NCBI RefSeq assembly: GCF_001721295.1
Contig: NZ_MDDS01000024.1
Coordinates: 1 to 64,000, forward strand
Direction: 5' to 3'
Origin: Sphingomonas turrisvirgatae
GTDB taxonomy: Bacteria > Pseudomonadota > Alphaproteobacteria > Sphingomonadales > Sphingomonadaceae
Length of the DNA: 64,000 nt
This document shows, piece after piece, positions 1-7,866 of this stretch. The position numbers were made by a program, and so were the translations under genes. How positions within the stretch are numbered: position 1 is the first letter of the stretch; every line of letters begins with the position of its first letter. The notes under the pieces are model-generated. The model had not been told where the DNA came from. It ran no database searches and worked only from the letters and a program-made list of their open reading frames with translations.

Positions 1-143
1 GCCGAACACGGGCAGCTGGTAACGCCGTTGAGGCTCGACCGCTTCATCGATCTGACCGGCGCCTGGATGATCGGCACCCTGGCGCCGGTCAGATCGATGA
101 AGCGGTCGAGCCTCAACGGCGTTACCAGCTGCCCGTGTTCGGC
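1..143. repeat. Perfect 63-bp inverted repeat at the sequence end
   Basis: Bases 1-63 are the exact reverse complement of 81-143, separated by 17 unpaired bases (64-80). The inner arm covers the last 22 bases of gloA and its downstream flank. The outer arm starts at base 1, so its true extent is unknown. An identical-arm palindrome running exactly to the end of the sequence is typical of a foldback chimera or end-of-contig assembly artefact. A genuine inverted duplication is the alternative. Confidence 0.9.
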
Positions 144-574
144 ATCGACTTCCACGGCTCGGCTGGCTCGAGATGCCCGTCCTGCAGCAGCTCGATCGAG
201 ATGCCATCGGGCGTGCGCACGAACGCCATGTGCCCGTCGCGCGGCGGCCGGTTGATCGTATAGCCCGCGTCCATGATCCGCTGGCACGTCTCGTAGATGT
301 TGTCGACGCGATAGGCGAGATGCCCGAAATTGCGCCCGCCGGTATAGGTTTCGGCCGGGGTGCCGTCCTCGGGCGGCCAGTTGTAGGTCAGTTCGACCTC
401 GGCATGCGCACGCTCACCCTCGGCGACGATGTCCCCCGGCGCGGCGAGGAAGATCAGCGTGAAGCGGCCCTGCTGGCTCTCGATGCGACGAACTTCCTTG
501 AGACCAACCAGTTCGAGAAAACGGATCGTCGCGTCGGGATCGGTGACGCGGATCATGGTGTGAAGATAGTGCAT
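122..574 (-). CDS. gloA: Lactoylglutathione lyase (glyoxalase I)
   Basis: 150 aa cytoplasmic VOC-fold metalloenzyme that turns the methylglyoxal-glutathione hemithioacetal into S-lactoylglutathione. It opens [10 protein letters not shown], with the family's first metal His at residue 5. A second His lies in FGHLAYRV and the last metal Glu in ISIELLQ, so the conserved ligand pattern of GloA is present. Length is usual for bacterial GloA with a short C-terminal tail. The start at 574 is preceded by GCGAGGT at normal ribosome-binding distance. Its last 22 bases lie inside the terminal inverted repeat, so the sequence just downstream may not be authentic. Confidence 0.93.
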   Translation of the reverse strand: MHYLHTMIRVTDPDATIRFLELVGLKEVRRIESQQGRFTLIFLAAPGDIVAEGERAHAEVELTYNWPPEDGTPAETYTGGRNFGHLAYRVDNIYETCQRIMDAGYTINRPPRDGHMAFVRTPDGISIELLQDGHLEPAEPWKSMPNTGSW

Positions 575-623
575 TCGGACCTCGCTTGGTTCGCGCCACA
601 GATAAGGCGCGTTTCGCGAGAGT

Positions 624-1373
624 CTATTGCGCCACGTCGTCGAATTGCTTGAGCGCGTCACGCGCGGCGGCGGCTTCGGGTGAGCCCGGCGCCATCTGCA
701 CTGCCTTGGCCCATGCCGTCCTCGCCCCGGCCTCGTCGCGCGCCATCGCCGCAATGTTGCCGGCCTCGAGCTGGACTGCGGCGGCATCGCCGGCCAGTTC
801 GATCGCGGTGTAGATATGCTTTTGCGCCAGCGGCACGTCGCCCATCTGCCGCGCCAGCGTTGCCGAGAGCAGCCAGGTCATCGGATCCGCCGCCGCCTTC
901 GCCACTGCCTGGTCCAGATCCTGCCGCGCGCCCTGGCGATCGCCCGCCGCAACGCGCGCGCGCGCCCGATCGAGATGCGCCTCGCCAAGCTCCACGCCCG
1001 CCAGAACGCCCGACGCCAGTGCCGCGTCGAGCGCGGCGCGCGCCTTGACCGGCTCGGCGGCGGCAATCCAGGCGTTGCCGGCCTGCGCCCAATATTTGCC
1101 AGCGCGATTGTCCTTGGCGACTTCGGCCTCGCGCGCCGCGACCTCGAACGCTTCGGCCGCACTAATCCAGCGCCGCGCGGTGGCATAGGCCATGCCGCGG
1201 CACTGCTCCGCCAGGAAGCCGCCGCCAGCCAGCCGCCAGCGCTCGGCCTCGGCAAGTCCCGCGGCGGGATCGCCGGTCGCCTGATCCACACACAGCTCCC
1301 ACCGCTCGCGCGCGGGCGACGGCGGTCCGGCCGCGACCTGAGCGGAGAAGATCAGCAGGGCAAAGCTCAGCAT
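624..1373 (-). CDS. Secreted TPR-type protein of unknown function
   Basis: 249 aa. A hydrophobic start ([16 protein letters not shown]) looks like a cleavable signal peptide, so a periplasmic location is inferred. The rest is Ala-rich helical repeat sequence resembling tetratricopeptide repeats, clearest over the last 130 residues. Its ATG overlaps the stop of the upstream hydrolase gene by 7 bases, implying co-transcription and coupling. TPR proteins usually mediate protein contacts; no partner can be named. A longer frame upstream runs inside the hydrolase gene and lacks a signal peptide, so it was not used. Confidence 0.75.
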   Translation of the reverse strand: MLSFALLIFSAQVAAGPPSPARERWELCVDQATGDPAAGLAEAERWRLAGGGFLAEQCRGMAYATARRWISAAEAFEVAAREAEVAKDNRAGKYWAQAGNAWIAAAEPVKARAALDAALASGVLAGVELGEAHLDRARARVAAGDRQGARQDLDQAVAKAAADPMTWLLSATLARQMGDVPLAQKHIYTAIELAGDAAAVQLEAGNIAAMARDEAGARTAWAKAVQMAPGSPEAAAARDALKQFDDVAQ

Positions 1374-2110
1374 CGGGTCAGCAATTCCTCGATTGCGCGC
1401 AGGATCAGATCGATGTCCTGCGGCCGCGACAGGCGGTGATCGCCGTCCTTGACCAGTAACACCTGCACCGCATCTGAACCGAGCCGTTCCGCGAGCGTCA
1501 GGCTGTGTTGCCATGGCACGTCCGGATCGCGCTGGCCGTGAAGCAGGCGGACCGGCATGGCAAGGTCGATCGGCCCGGTCAGCAGGCGGTTGGCTTCGCC
1601 CGATTGCCAGAAGGCGTAAGTCGTGACGGTCGGCTCGGGCGAATAGTCCGAACGTTCCAGCAGCCGGCCTTCATGAGCGAGCGTCGCCTTCTGCTCTGCG
1701 GTAAAGCCCCAGTCGGTGAAGTCGGGAGCGGCGGCGATCCCGACCAGCCCGACGACGCGGCCTGGACGGGCCAGCGCGACCAACAGCATGATCCATCCGC
1801 CCATCGACGATCCGACCAGCACCACCGGGCCCGGCGCTGCATGGTCGATCACCGCCAGCGCATCGTCGCGCCAGCTTTCGAGCGTGCCATCCTCGAACGC
1901 GCCTTCGCTGTCGCCGCAGCCGGCATAATCGAACCGCAGGCAGGCGCGGCCATGCGCGCGCGCCCAGGCGTCGATCGCCACCGCCTTGCTCCCGCTCATG
2001 TCGCTGGCATAGCCGGGAAGGAAGACGATCGTCGGCCCCGCTCCGGGCGTGTGCTGGAAGGCGAGGCGCCGGCCCGCGCCATTGTCGATGAAGTGCATGT
2101 CCAACGTCAT
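1367..2110 (-). CDS. Alpha/beta hydrolase
   Basis: 247 aa cytoplasmic alpha/beta-hydrolase fold protein. It shows the oxyanion strand FLPGYASDMSG, the nucleophile elbow GSSMGG (Ser as nucleophile), an acidic residue in LHGQRDPDVP and the catalytic His in KDGDHRLS, so a complete Ser-Asp-His triad. It is related to small serine esterases and peptidases of the BAAT/YfhR type; the substrate is not predictable. I chose the ATG at 2110 because it begins just before the fold and leaves a 42-base gap to divergent xerC. Upstream in-frame codons would overlap xerC. It forms an operon with the TPR gene. Confidence 0.85.
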   Translation of the reverse strand: MTLDMHFIDNGAGRRLAFQHTPGAGPTIVFLPGYASDMSGSKAVAIDAWARAHGRACLRFDYAGCGDSEGAFEDGTLESWRDDALAVIDHAAPGPVVLVGSSMGGWIMLLVALARPGRVVGLVGIAAAPDFTDWGFTAEQKATLAHEGRLLERSDYSPEPTVTTYAFWQSGEANRLLTGPIDLAMPVRLLHGQRDPDVPWQHSLTLAERLGSDAVQVLLVKDGDHRLSRPQDIDLILRAIEELLTRC

Positions 2111-2152
2111 AGCGGATTCGCGCCGGGCGTGAACCATGCTACCCCACGAACG

Positions 2153-3046
2153 ATGGACGAGCGCCCCCTGCCCTTGCTGTTCGGCGAGCATCTCGCGCGC
2201 GATCGGCGGCGCTCGGCGCATACCGTGCGGGCCTATCAGGCGACGGCCGTCCGGCTGCTACACTTCCTGGGCGGCCATTGGGGCGAGCGGGTATCGCAGG
2301 ACGCGCTGGCCGGGGTCACGACGGCGGACCTGCGCGCCTATCTCGCGCATCGTCGGGCGAGCGGTCTCACCAATGCCTCTGCCGCGCGCGAACTGTCCGC
2401 CGTGCGCGCCTTCCTGACCTTTGCCGGCGGCGAACGGGCCGATCTTCCTCGGCTGCGCGGCCCGCGCGTCAAAAAGGGCGTGCCGCGCCCCGTCTCGCCG
2501 GACGAGGCGATCGCGCTGGCCGAGGAAGTTGCCGACGACGCGCGCGAGCCGTGGATCGCCGCGCGCGACCTGGCCGTGCTGCTGCTGCTCTATGGCGCGG
2601 GCCTGCGCATCGGCGAGGCGATGGCGCTTACCGGCGCGATCCTGCCCCTCAACGAAACGCTGCGCGTGACCGGCAAGCGGAACAAGACGCGGATCGTGCC
2701 GCTGCTGCCGCAGGTCCGCCACGCGATCGACGACTATGTCCGCCGCTGCCCCTATGGAACTGCCCCGACAGAAGCGTTGTTCAGGGGTGCACGCGGCGGG
2801 CCGCTCTCTCCCGCGATCATCCGCCGTGCCGTGCGCGCAGCGCGCGTGCGGCTGGGCCTGCCACCGCGCACCACGCCGCACGCACTGCGCCACAGCTTTG
2901 CCACCCATCTGCTCGGCCGAGGCGCGGACCTTCGCGCGCTTCAGGAGTTGCTCGGCCATGCCAGCCTTAGTTCGACGCAGATCTATACTGCGGTCGATGC
3001 CGCGCATCTTCTGGATGTCTATCGCAACGCGCATCCCCGGGCATGA
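2153..3046 (+). CDS. xerC: Site-specific tyrosine recombinase XerC
   Basis: 297 aa, normal Xer size. The N-terminal SAM-like core-binding domain (about residues 8-95) recognises dif. The C-terminal catalytic domain has Arg in GAGLRIGEAM, HALRHSF carrying the His-x-x-Arg pair, LGHASLSSTQIY with the second His, and the nucleophilic Tyr a few residues on (IYTAVD). With XerD it resolves chromosome dimers at dif. There is no adjacent att-like repeat or phage gene, so it is read as the host recombinase rather than a mobile integrase. Start at 2153 gives the standard N-terminus. Confidence 0.92.
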   Translation: MDERPLPLLFGEHLARDRRRSAHTVRAYQATAVRLLHFLGGHWGERVSQDALAGVTTADLRAYLAHRRASGLTNASAARELSAVRAFLTFAGGERADLPRLRGPRVKKGVPRPVSPDEAIALAEEVADDAREPWIAARDLAVLLLLYGAGLRIGEAMALTGAILPLNETLRVTGKRNKTRIVPLLPQVRHAIDDYVRRCPYGTAPTEALFRGARGGPLSPAIIRRAVRAARVRLGLPPRTTPHALRHSFATHLLGRGADLRALQELLGHASLSSTQIYTAVDAAHLLDVYRNAHPRA

Positions 3047-3090
3047 GTATTATCAGTGACTTGGCCCTCGCGGACTGTTACGCTTGATAC

Positions 3091-3600
3091 ATGACCGACT
3101 GGACACGCAGCCCGTTCGAGCCCGATATCGCCCGGCTGCGGCGCGTTCCTGAAGTCGAGGCGATGCTGCGCGAGGTCTGCGACATCACCGGCCTCGGCTT
3201 TGCCGCGATCGCCCGGGTCACCGACACGCACTGGGTCGCCTGCCAGGTTCTCGACCGGATCGATTTCGGGCTGAAGGCGGGCGAGGAGCTCGACCTCAAG
3301 ACCACGATCTGCGACGAGATCCGCCAGTGCGGCTGGCACGTCATCATCGACCATGCGTCGGACCATCCCGACTGGCGCACGCACCACACGCCGGCAATGT
3401 ATGGCTTTGAAAGCTATATCTCGGTCCCGATCCGCCGCGACGGAGAGATGTTCGGCACGCTGTGCGCGATCGATCCCGCCCCCAGCCGCCAGCCGCTGGC
3501 ACTGCTGTACCCCCGGATCCAGGCGATTGCGGACCAGATCGCCGAGCAGCTGGAGCTCGCCGACGATCAGTCGCGCGATCGCCAGGTAAGCACGCGGTAG
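3091..3600 (+). CDS. GAF-domain sensor protein
   Basis: 169 aa, a single GAF domain (about residues 15-155) with no output domain attached. The central segment MYGFESYISVPI and GEMFGTLCAID are typical GAF core strands. Such stand-alone GAF proteins bind small ligands or act as redox sensors (fRMsr-like), but the cysteines here (residues 30, 51, 71, 78 and 128 approximately) do not let me assign methionine-sulfoxide reductase activity. It follows xerC by 44 bases and overlaps the convergent DedA gene by 34 bases at the 3' end. Confidence 0.8.
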   Translation: MTDWTRSPFEPDIARLRRVPEVEAMLREVCDITGLGFAAIARVTDTHWVACQVLDRIDFGLKAGEELDLKTTICDEIRQCGWHVIIDHASDHPDWRTHHTPAMYGFESYISVPIRRDGEMFGTLCAIDPAPSRQPLALLYPRIQAIADQIAEQLELADDQSRDRQVSTR

Positions 3601-4166
3601 AGATAGCCCAGCCCCATCAGCACGGTCATGCCGACCGCGACCGGGCCGACATAATCCTGCAACTGCCCGAACCGTGATCCGAGGATCAGCCCGGCATAGG
3701 CGAGCACAGCGTTCCACACCGCGCTGCCGAGGAACGTTGCGATCAGGAAACGCGGCATTCCCATCTTCGCCATGCCGGCGGGCAGCGAGATCATCGTGCG
3801 AAAGGTCGGCAGGAAGCGGAAGACGAACACGACCCACAAGCCGTGCTTGACGAAGAAGCAGTGCAGCTTCTCGACATCGTCCCAATGCAGCGTCAGCCAG
3901 CGGCCGTGCCGATCGACGAACGGCTTCAGCCGCTCATATCCGATCCAGCGCCCGATTGCGTACCAGAAGACATTGCCGAGCGTCGTGCCCGCAGTTCCGA
4001 TGACGATCAACGGCACCATCGCCATGTCACCGCGGGCGACGGCCATGCCGCCAAAGCCCATGATGACTTCCGACGGGATCGGCGGAAACACGTTCTCGAT
4101 CACCATCAGCAGGAAGATGCCGACGTAACCGCCCCAGGCGATCAGGTTGAGGATGAATTCGGTCAT
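3567..4166 (-). CDS. DedA family membrane protein
   Basis: 199 aa inner-membrane protein with about five hydrophobic segments. It carries the DedA/SNARE-assoc features: an acidic residue in PPIPSEVIMGFGG near the first helix, and the Arg-rich motif FRFLPTFRT followed by ISLPAGMAKMG. Family members are thought to move lipids such as undecaprenyl phosphate or phosphatidylethanolamine and support proton motive force; the substrate here is unknown. The ATG at 4166 begins the conserved N-terminus. The last 34 bases are antisense to the end of the GAF gene. Confidence 0.88.
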   Translation of the reverse strand: MTEFILNLIAWGGYVGIFLLMVIENVFPPIPSEVIMGFGGMAVARGDMAMVPLIVIGTAGTTLGNVFWYAIGRWIGYERLKPFVDRHGRWLTLHWDDVEKLHCFFVKHGLWVVFVFRFLPTFRTMISLPAGMAKMGMPRFLIATFLGSAVWNAVLAYAGLILGSRFGQLQDYVGPVAVGMTVLMGLGYLYRVLTWRSRD

Positions 4167-4220
4167 GGATGCGCGGTAACGCCTAGGGCGGGCATGCGGT
4201 TCGATCCTGGACGGGATGAT

Positions 4221-4364
4221 TTGGCGCCTGCGGGCGCGAGGCGCGGAGGATGTCAGCCAAAGGCACGCGACCGGAAGACGGTCAGACGATGAATTCAAAG
4301 CCGCTACGCGGCGACCAGCCTCAACATCTTCGCGCCGCCGCGCCTCGCGCCCGCAGGGCGCCCA
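4221..4364. repeat. Long-spaced intergenic inverted repeat
   Basis: Arms at about 4221-4247 and 4338-4364 (core GGCGCGAGGCGCGG on one arm and its complement on the other) are near-perfect complements about 90 bases apart, between the divergent-facing ends of dedA and gshB. There is no T-run, so an intrinsic terminator is unlikely. It could be a small non-autonomous element or a transcript-stabilising hairpin downstream of gshB. The loop (4248-4337) has no convincing gene. Confidence 0.6.
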
Positions 4365-4370
4365 AACAAT

Positions 4371-5330
4371 CTATTTCTTCATTCCGACCACGCGCCGCTC
4401 GATCGCATCCCAGATCATGCCAGCCGTATCCGTCCCATTGAACTTGTCGATCGCGACGATCCCGGTGGGCGAGGTAACGTTGATCTCGGTCAACCACTCG
4501 CCGCCGATCACATCGATCCCCACGAAGATCAGCCCTCGCGCCTTGAGCTCCGTCCCAAGCGCGGCGCAGATTTCGGCTTCGCGCGCGGTCAGCTCCGTCT
4601 TGGCCGCCGTGCCGCCGACCGCCAGGTTCGAACGGATCTCGCCTTCGCCCGGTACGCGGTTGACCGCGCCCGCGACCTCCCCATCGACCAGCACGATGCG
4701 TTTGTCGCCCTTGGCCACGTCCGGCAGGAATGCCTGAACCATGTGCGGCTCGCGATAGGCGGTGTTGAACACCTCGATCAGCGAGGACAGGTTCGCGCCG
4801 TCGGCATCGATCTTGAAGATCGCCTTCCCGCCATTGCCGTGCAGCGGCTTCACCACGACCGCGCCATGCTTCGCGAGAAACGCCTTCGCTTCTTCCAGGC
4901 TGCGCGTCACCAGCGTCGGCGGCATGAAGCGCCCGAAGTCGAGCACCCACACCTTCTCCGGCGCATTGCGCACGCTCGCCGGATCGTTGACCACCAGCGT
5001 GCGGTCCGCGATCCGCTCGAGCAAATGCGTCGCGGTGATATAACCCAGGTCAAAGGGCGGGTCCTGCCGCATCAGCACCACGTCCGCCGCTTCGCCCAGA
5101 TCCAGGCTGACGGCCTCGCCGAAGCTGAAATGATTGCCCGCCACGCGCTGGACGGTCACCGGGTGCGCTTTGGCCCACACCCGCCCATCGGCGTAGTTCA
5201 GGTCCTCGGGCGCATAGTGGAACAGCCGATGCCCGCGCGCTTGGCCCGATAGCATCAGCGCAAAGGTCGAATCGCCCGCGATGTTGATCGAATCGAGCGG
5301 GTCCATCTGCACGGCGACGGTTAGCGGCAT
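4371..5330 (-). CDS. gshB: Glutathione synthase
   Basis: 319 aa, cytoplasmic ATP-grasp ligase that joins gamma-glutamylcysteine and glycine, the second step of glutathione synthesis. It begins LTVAVQMDPLDSI, shows the conserved VLMRQDPPFD, VNDPASVRNAPEK and the ATP-binding KPLHGNGGKAIFKI, and ends with INVTSPTGIVAID that binds Mg-ATP. Length and start match the family. It is followed by the spaced inverted repeat. yraN and rsmI lie upstream in the same direction, 50 bases away, so they may share a transcript. Confidence 0.96.
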   Translation of the reverse strand: MPLTVAVQMDPLDSINIAGDSTFALMLSGQARGHRLFHYAPEDLNYADGRVWAKAHPVTVQRVAGNHFSFGEAVSLDLGEAADVVLMRQDPPFDLGYITATHLLERIADRTLVVNDPASVRNAPEKVWVLDFGRFMPPTLVTRSLEEAKAFLAKHGAVVVKPLHGNGGKAIFKIDADGANLSSLIEVFNTAYREPHMVQAFLPDVAKGDKRIVLVDGEVAGAVNRVPGEGEIRSNLAVGGTAAKTELTAREAEICAALGTELKARGLIFVGIDVIGGEWLTEINVTSPTGIVAIDKFNGTDTAGMIWDAIERRVVGMKK

Positions 5331-5380
5331 CGGCTTTCCTTATCTGACGGAACGGCAGTTAGGGACACCGGCCCGCCTTG

Positions 5381-5734
5381 TCACCCGATCCACGCATTCT
5401 CAATGTAGCGTGGCTTCACCCCCGGCGCGATCAGCAGGACGTCGACCCGGATGTCCTCACCGTCCGCGGCATAGCGCGGCATCAGATACTCCGCCGCCGC
5501 CGCGACTCGCGCCAGCCGCCGCTCGTCGATCGCGAAGTCGAGTTCGGCGGCGGTCTTGCGCGCCTTCACCTCGACGAACGCGACCAGCTTGCCGCGCTTG
5601 GCCACCAGGTCGACCTCACCCGCCGGCGTGCGAACGCGGCGGTCCAGTATGCGCCACCCGCGCAGCCGCAGATACCAGGCGGCGCGCGTCTCGCCATCGC
5701 GCCCGGCCTGCTCGGCCGCGCGGCGGTCACGCAC
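5381..5734 (-). CDS. yraN: YraN/UPF0102 family putative nuclease
   Basis: 117 aa. It has the restriction-endonuclease-like core of the UPF0102 family: Glu early in RDGETRAAWYLRLRGW, then GEVDLVAKRG and FVEVKAR, giving the acidic/Lys pattern of PD-(D/E)XK nucleases. The biological role is not established in the family. Its start overlaps the 3' end of rsmI by 8 bases, so the two are translationally coupled. The rsmI-yraN pairing next to a divergent lpoA-like gene resembles the arrangement in gammaproteobacteria. Confidence 0.88.
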   Translation of the reverse strand: MRDRRAAEQAGRDGETRAAWYLRLRGWRILDRRVRTPAGEVDLVAKRGKLVAFVEVKARKTAAELDFAIDERRLARVAAAAEYLMPRYAADGEDIRVDVLLIAPGVKPRYIENAWIG

Positions 5735-6563
5735 CCTTCAATTCCATTGCGCGCGCGTAAAGCGACTTGCGGTCCAGCCCCAGCCGCTTCGCCACCTCGC
5801 CCGCCGCCTTCGATACCGGCAGCCGCGTCAACGCCTCGGCAAGCGCGGCATCGGCGTCTTCCTCGCTCGCCGGCGCAGCGTCCCCCGGCGGCGCCACGAC
5901 GATGACGATCTCCCCCTTGGGCGGCGCATCGGCATAGCGTGCGGCAAGCTCGGTCAGCGATCCCGTCACGCATTCCTCGAACTTTTTGGTGATCTCGCGC
6001 GCCACCGCCGCCTCGCGATCGCCCAGGCCGTTGGCCAGCAAGCTCAGCGTCGCCGACAGACGCGGACCGCTTTCATAGAAGACCAGCGTGGCGCGCACCG
6101 TCGCCACTTCCGCGATCGCCTCACCCTTCGCCTGTTGCTTGGCCGGCAGGAAGCCCATGAACAGGAACCGGTCGGTCGGAAGGCCCGCCAGCGTCAGCGC
6201 GGCGATACCAGCGCACGGTCCAGGGATCGTCGTCACCGTATGCCCGGCCGCGCGTGCATCGCGCACCAGCTTGTAGCCGGGATCGGAGATCAGCGGCGTT
6301 CCCGCGTCCGACACGAGCGCCACTGCCTCCTGCGCCATGCGCGCGACCAGCCCCGGCCGAACGCTTTCCGCATTATGGTCGTGATAGGGCGTCATCGGCC
6401 GCCTCGCGCCCAGGTGCCGGAACAACCCCGCCGTCACACGCGAATCCTCAACCGCAACGATATCGGCGTTCAGGAGTATTTCAGACGCGCGCGGGGAAAG
6501 ATCGCCAAGATTGCCGATCGGCGTCGCGACGATGTAGAGGCCGGGGGCAAGAGAAGATGTCAT
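5727..6563 (-). CDS. rsmI: 16S rRNA (cytidine-1402-2'-O)-methyltransferase
   Basis: 278 aa. SAM-dependent tetrapyrrole-methylase-fold enzyme that methylates the ribose of C1402 in the ribosomal P site. Motifs: ATPIGNLGDLSPRA near the N-terminus, VEDSRVTAGLFRHLG, VSDAGTPLISDPGYKLV, and the SAM-loop IPGPCAGIAAL. Length is standard. Its ATG is only 11 bases from the start codon of the divergent lipoprotein gene, so its promoter must lie within that gene. Confidence 0.95.
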   Translation of the reverse strand: MTSSLAPGLYIVATPIGNLGDLSPRASEILLNADIVAVEDSRVTAGLFRHLGARRPMTPYHDHNAESVRPGLVARMAQEAVALVSDAGTPLISDPGYKLVRDARAAGHTVTTIPGPCAGIAALTLAGLPTDRFLFMGFLPAKQQAKGEAIAEVATVRATLVFYESGPRLSATLSLLANGLGDREAAVAREITKKFEECVTGSLTELAARYADAPPKGEIVIVVAPPGDAAPASEEDADAALAEALTRLPVSKAAGEVAKRLGLDRKSLYARAMELKGA

Positions 6564-6574
6564 TGGGGAACGTC

Positions 6575-7765
6575 ATGGCAGAGGCAGCAGTCACACCGCA
6601 ACGGGGCATTGCGTCGTTGCTACGGGGGATCGTCATCGCCGGCGCGATGGCGGTCGCGGCCTGCGTTCGCCCAACCGCACCGCCGCCTGCGCCCGTTCGT
6701 CCCGGCCCCGCCCCGGTCCGCCCGGCACCCGGTCCGGTCAACCCCGGCCTGCCGGACGACGCGCAGCGCCACCGCGTCGCGCTGCTCGTGCCGCTGACCG
6801 GCGGCAATGCCGGCGTCGGCCGCAGCCTTGCCAATGCAACGCAGCTCGCCATCCTCGATACCAAGGCCGAGGATGTCCGCATCACGACCTATGACACCGC
6901 GAACGGCGCTGCCGCGGCGGCGCAGCGCGCACTGGCCGATGGCAACAAGCTGATTCTCGGTCCGCTGCTGGCCGAAGATGCCCGCGCCGTCGCCCCGATC
7001 GCGCGCCGCGCCGGCGTGCCGGTGCTCAGCTTTTCCAACGACACCAGCGTCGCGGGCAACGGCACCTATCTGATGGGTTACAACCCGGCCCAGTCGATCG
7101 AGCGCGTGGTCGATCACGCCCGGCGCAGCGGCGTCACGAGCTTTGCCGGGCTGATGCCGACCGGCCTGTATGGCGAACGCGCCTCGACGGCCTTCCTGCG
7201 CGCGGTCGAGGGTGCCGGCGGCACGGTCACGGCGCTTGAAACCTATAATCGCGGTCCCGCGGCGATGAACGCGGCGATCGCCAGGCTGGCGCGCTCGCCG
7301 TTCCAGGCGGTGCTGATCGCCGACAGCGCAAGCGGCGCGGTGACGGCGATCCCCGGCCTTCGCCGCGCGAACCCCGGTGCACGGGTGCTCGGCCCGGAAT
7401 TGTGGAACAGCACCTCGGGCATCGGCGGCATGACTCAGCTCAACGGCGCCTGGTTCGCCAGCGTATCGGATACGCTGTATCGCACCTATGCGGCGAAATA
7501 TCGCGCACGCTTTGGCGCCGCGCCATACCGCCTTTCCACGCTTGGCTATGACGCTGTGCTGCTTACCGTGCGCATCGCGCGGGACTGGCGCCCGGGCGAT
7601 GTGTTCCCGATCGACCGGCTGGGCGATCGCGGCGGGTTTGGCGGACTGGACGGCGCGTTCCGCTTCGGCCGCGATGGCATCGCAGAGCGCGCGCTCGAAG
7701 TTCAGGAAATCCGCGGCGGCACCACCGTTACGGTATCGCCGGCGCCATCGGGTTTCGGGCGGTAA
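6575..7765 (+). CDS. LpoA-like penicillin-binding-protein activator lipoprotein
   Basis: 396 aa. The signal peptide ends in a lipobox (AMAVAAC, Cys near residue 27), followed by a Pro-rich tether (TAPPPAPVRPGPAPV) and a type I periplasmic-binding-fold domain (HRVALLVPLTGGNAGVGRSL onwards). This architecture matches outer-membrane lipoproteins related to LpoA, which stimulate peptidoglycan synthases. Start at 6575 has GGGGA in good position; an earlier ATG at 6557 would overlap rsmI and lacks a site. It lacks the N-terminal TPR domain of enterobacterial LpoA, so PBP activation is inferred from the C-domain only. Confidence 0.82.
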   Translation: MAEAAVTPQRGIASLLRGIVIAGAMAVAACVRPTAPPPAPVRPGPAPVRPAPGPVNPGLPDDAQRHRVALLVPLTGGNAGVGRSLANATQLAILDTKAEDVRITTYDTANGAAAAAQRALADGNKLILGPLLAEDARAVAPIARRAGVPVLSFSNDTSVAGNGTYLMGYNPAQSIERVVDHARRSGVTSFAGLMPTGLYGERASTAFLRAVEGAGGTVTALETYNRGPAAMNAAIARLARSPFQAVLIADSASGAVTAIPGLRRANPGARVLGPELWNSTSGIGGMTQLNGAWFASVSDTLYRTYAAKYRARFGAAPYRLSTLGYDAVLLTVRIARDWRPGDVFPIDRLGDRGGFGGLDGAFRFGRDGIAERALEVQEIRGGTTVTVSPAPSGFGR

Positions 7766-7775
7766 GCGCAACGGG

Positions 7776-7860
7776 CCACCCTCCCCCTTCCCACTCGGCT
7801 ACGCCGAGCGGGCCCTCTCTAATCGGGAGAGGGAGAGCGCAGAAGGCGCGGAAGGGTGAA
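7776..7860. repeat. Intergenic hairpin repeat, family A copy 1
   Basis: Lies between convergent genes. It contains a local hairpin (CTCGGCTACGCCGAG), a second stem CCCTCTCTAATCGGGAGAGGG, and the tail GGCGCGGAAGGGTGA. The same order of elements (GGGAGAGGG, then CGCGGAAGGGTGA) recurs at 52784-52839, also between convergent genes. It probably works as a bidirectional terminator-like or REP-like element. It has no U-tract. Confidence 0.7.
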
Positions 7861-7866
7861 GGCGAT

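Noticed and set aside
2153..3046. Tyrosine recombinase as a phage or island integrase
   Set aside because: The size and motifs are those of XerC, the flanks are ordinary housekeeping genes, and no att repeats or phage genes are present.
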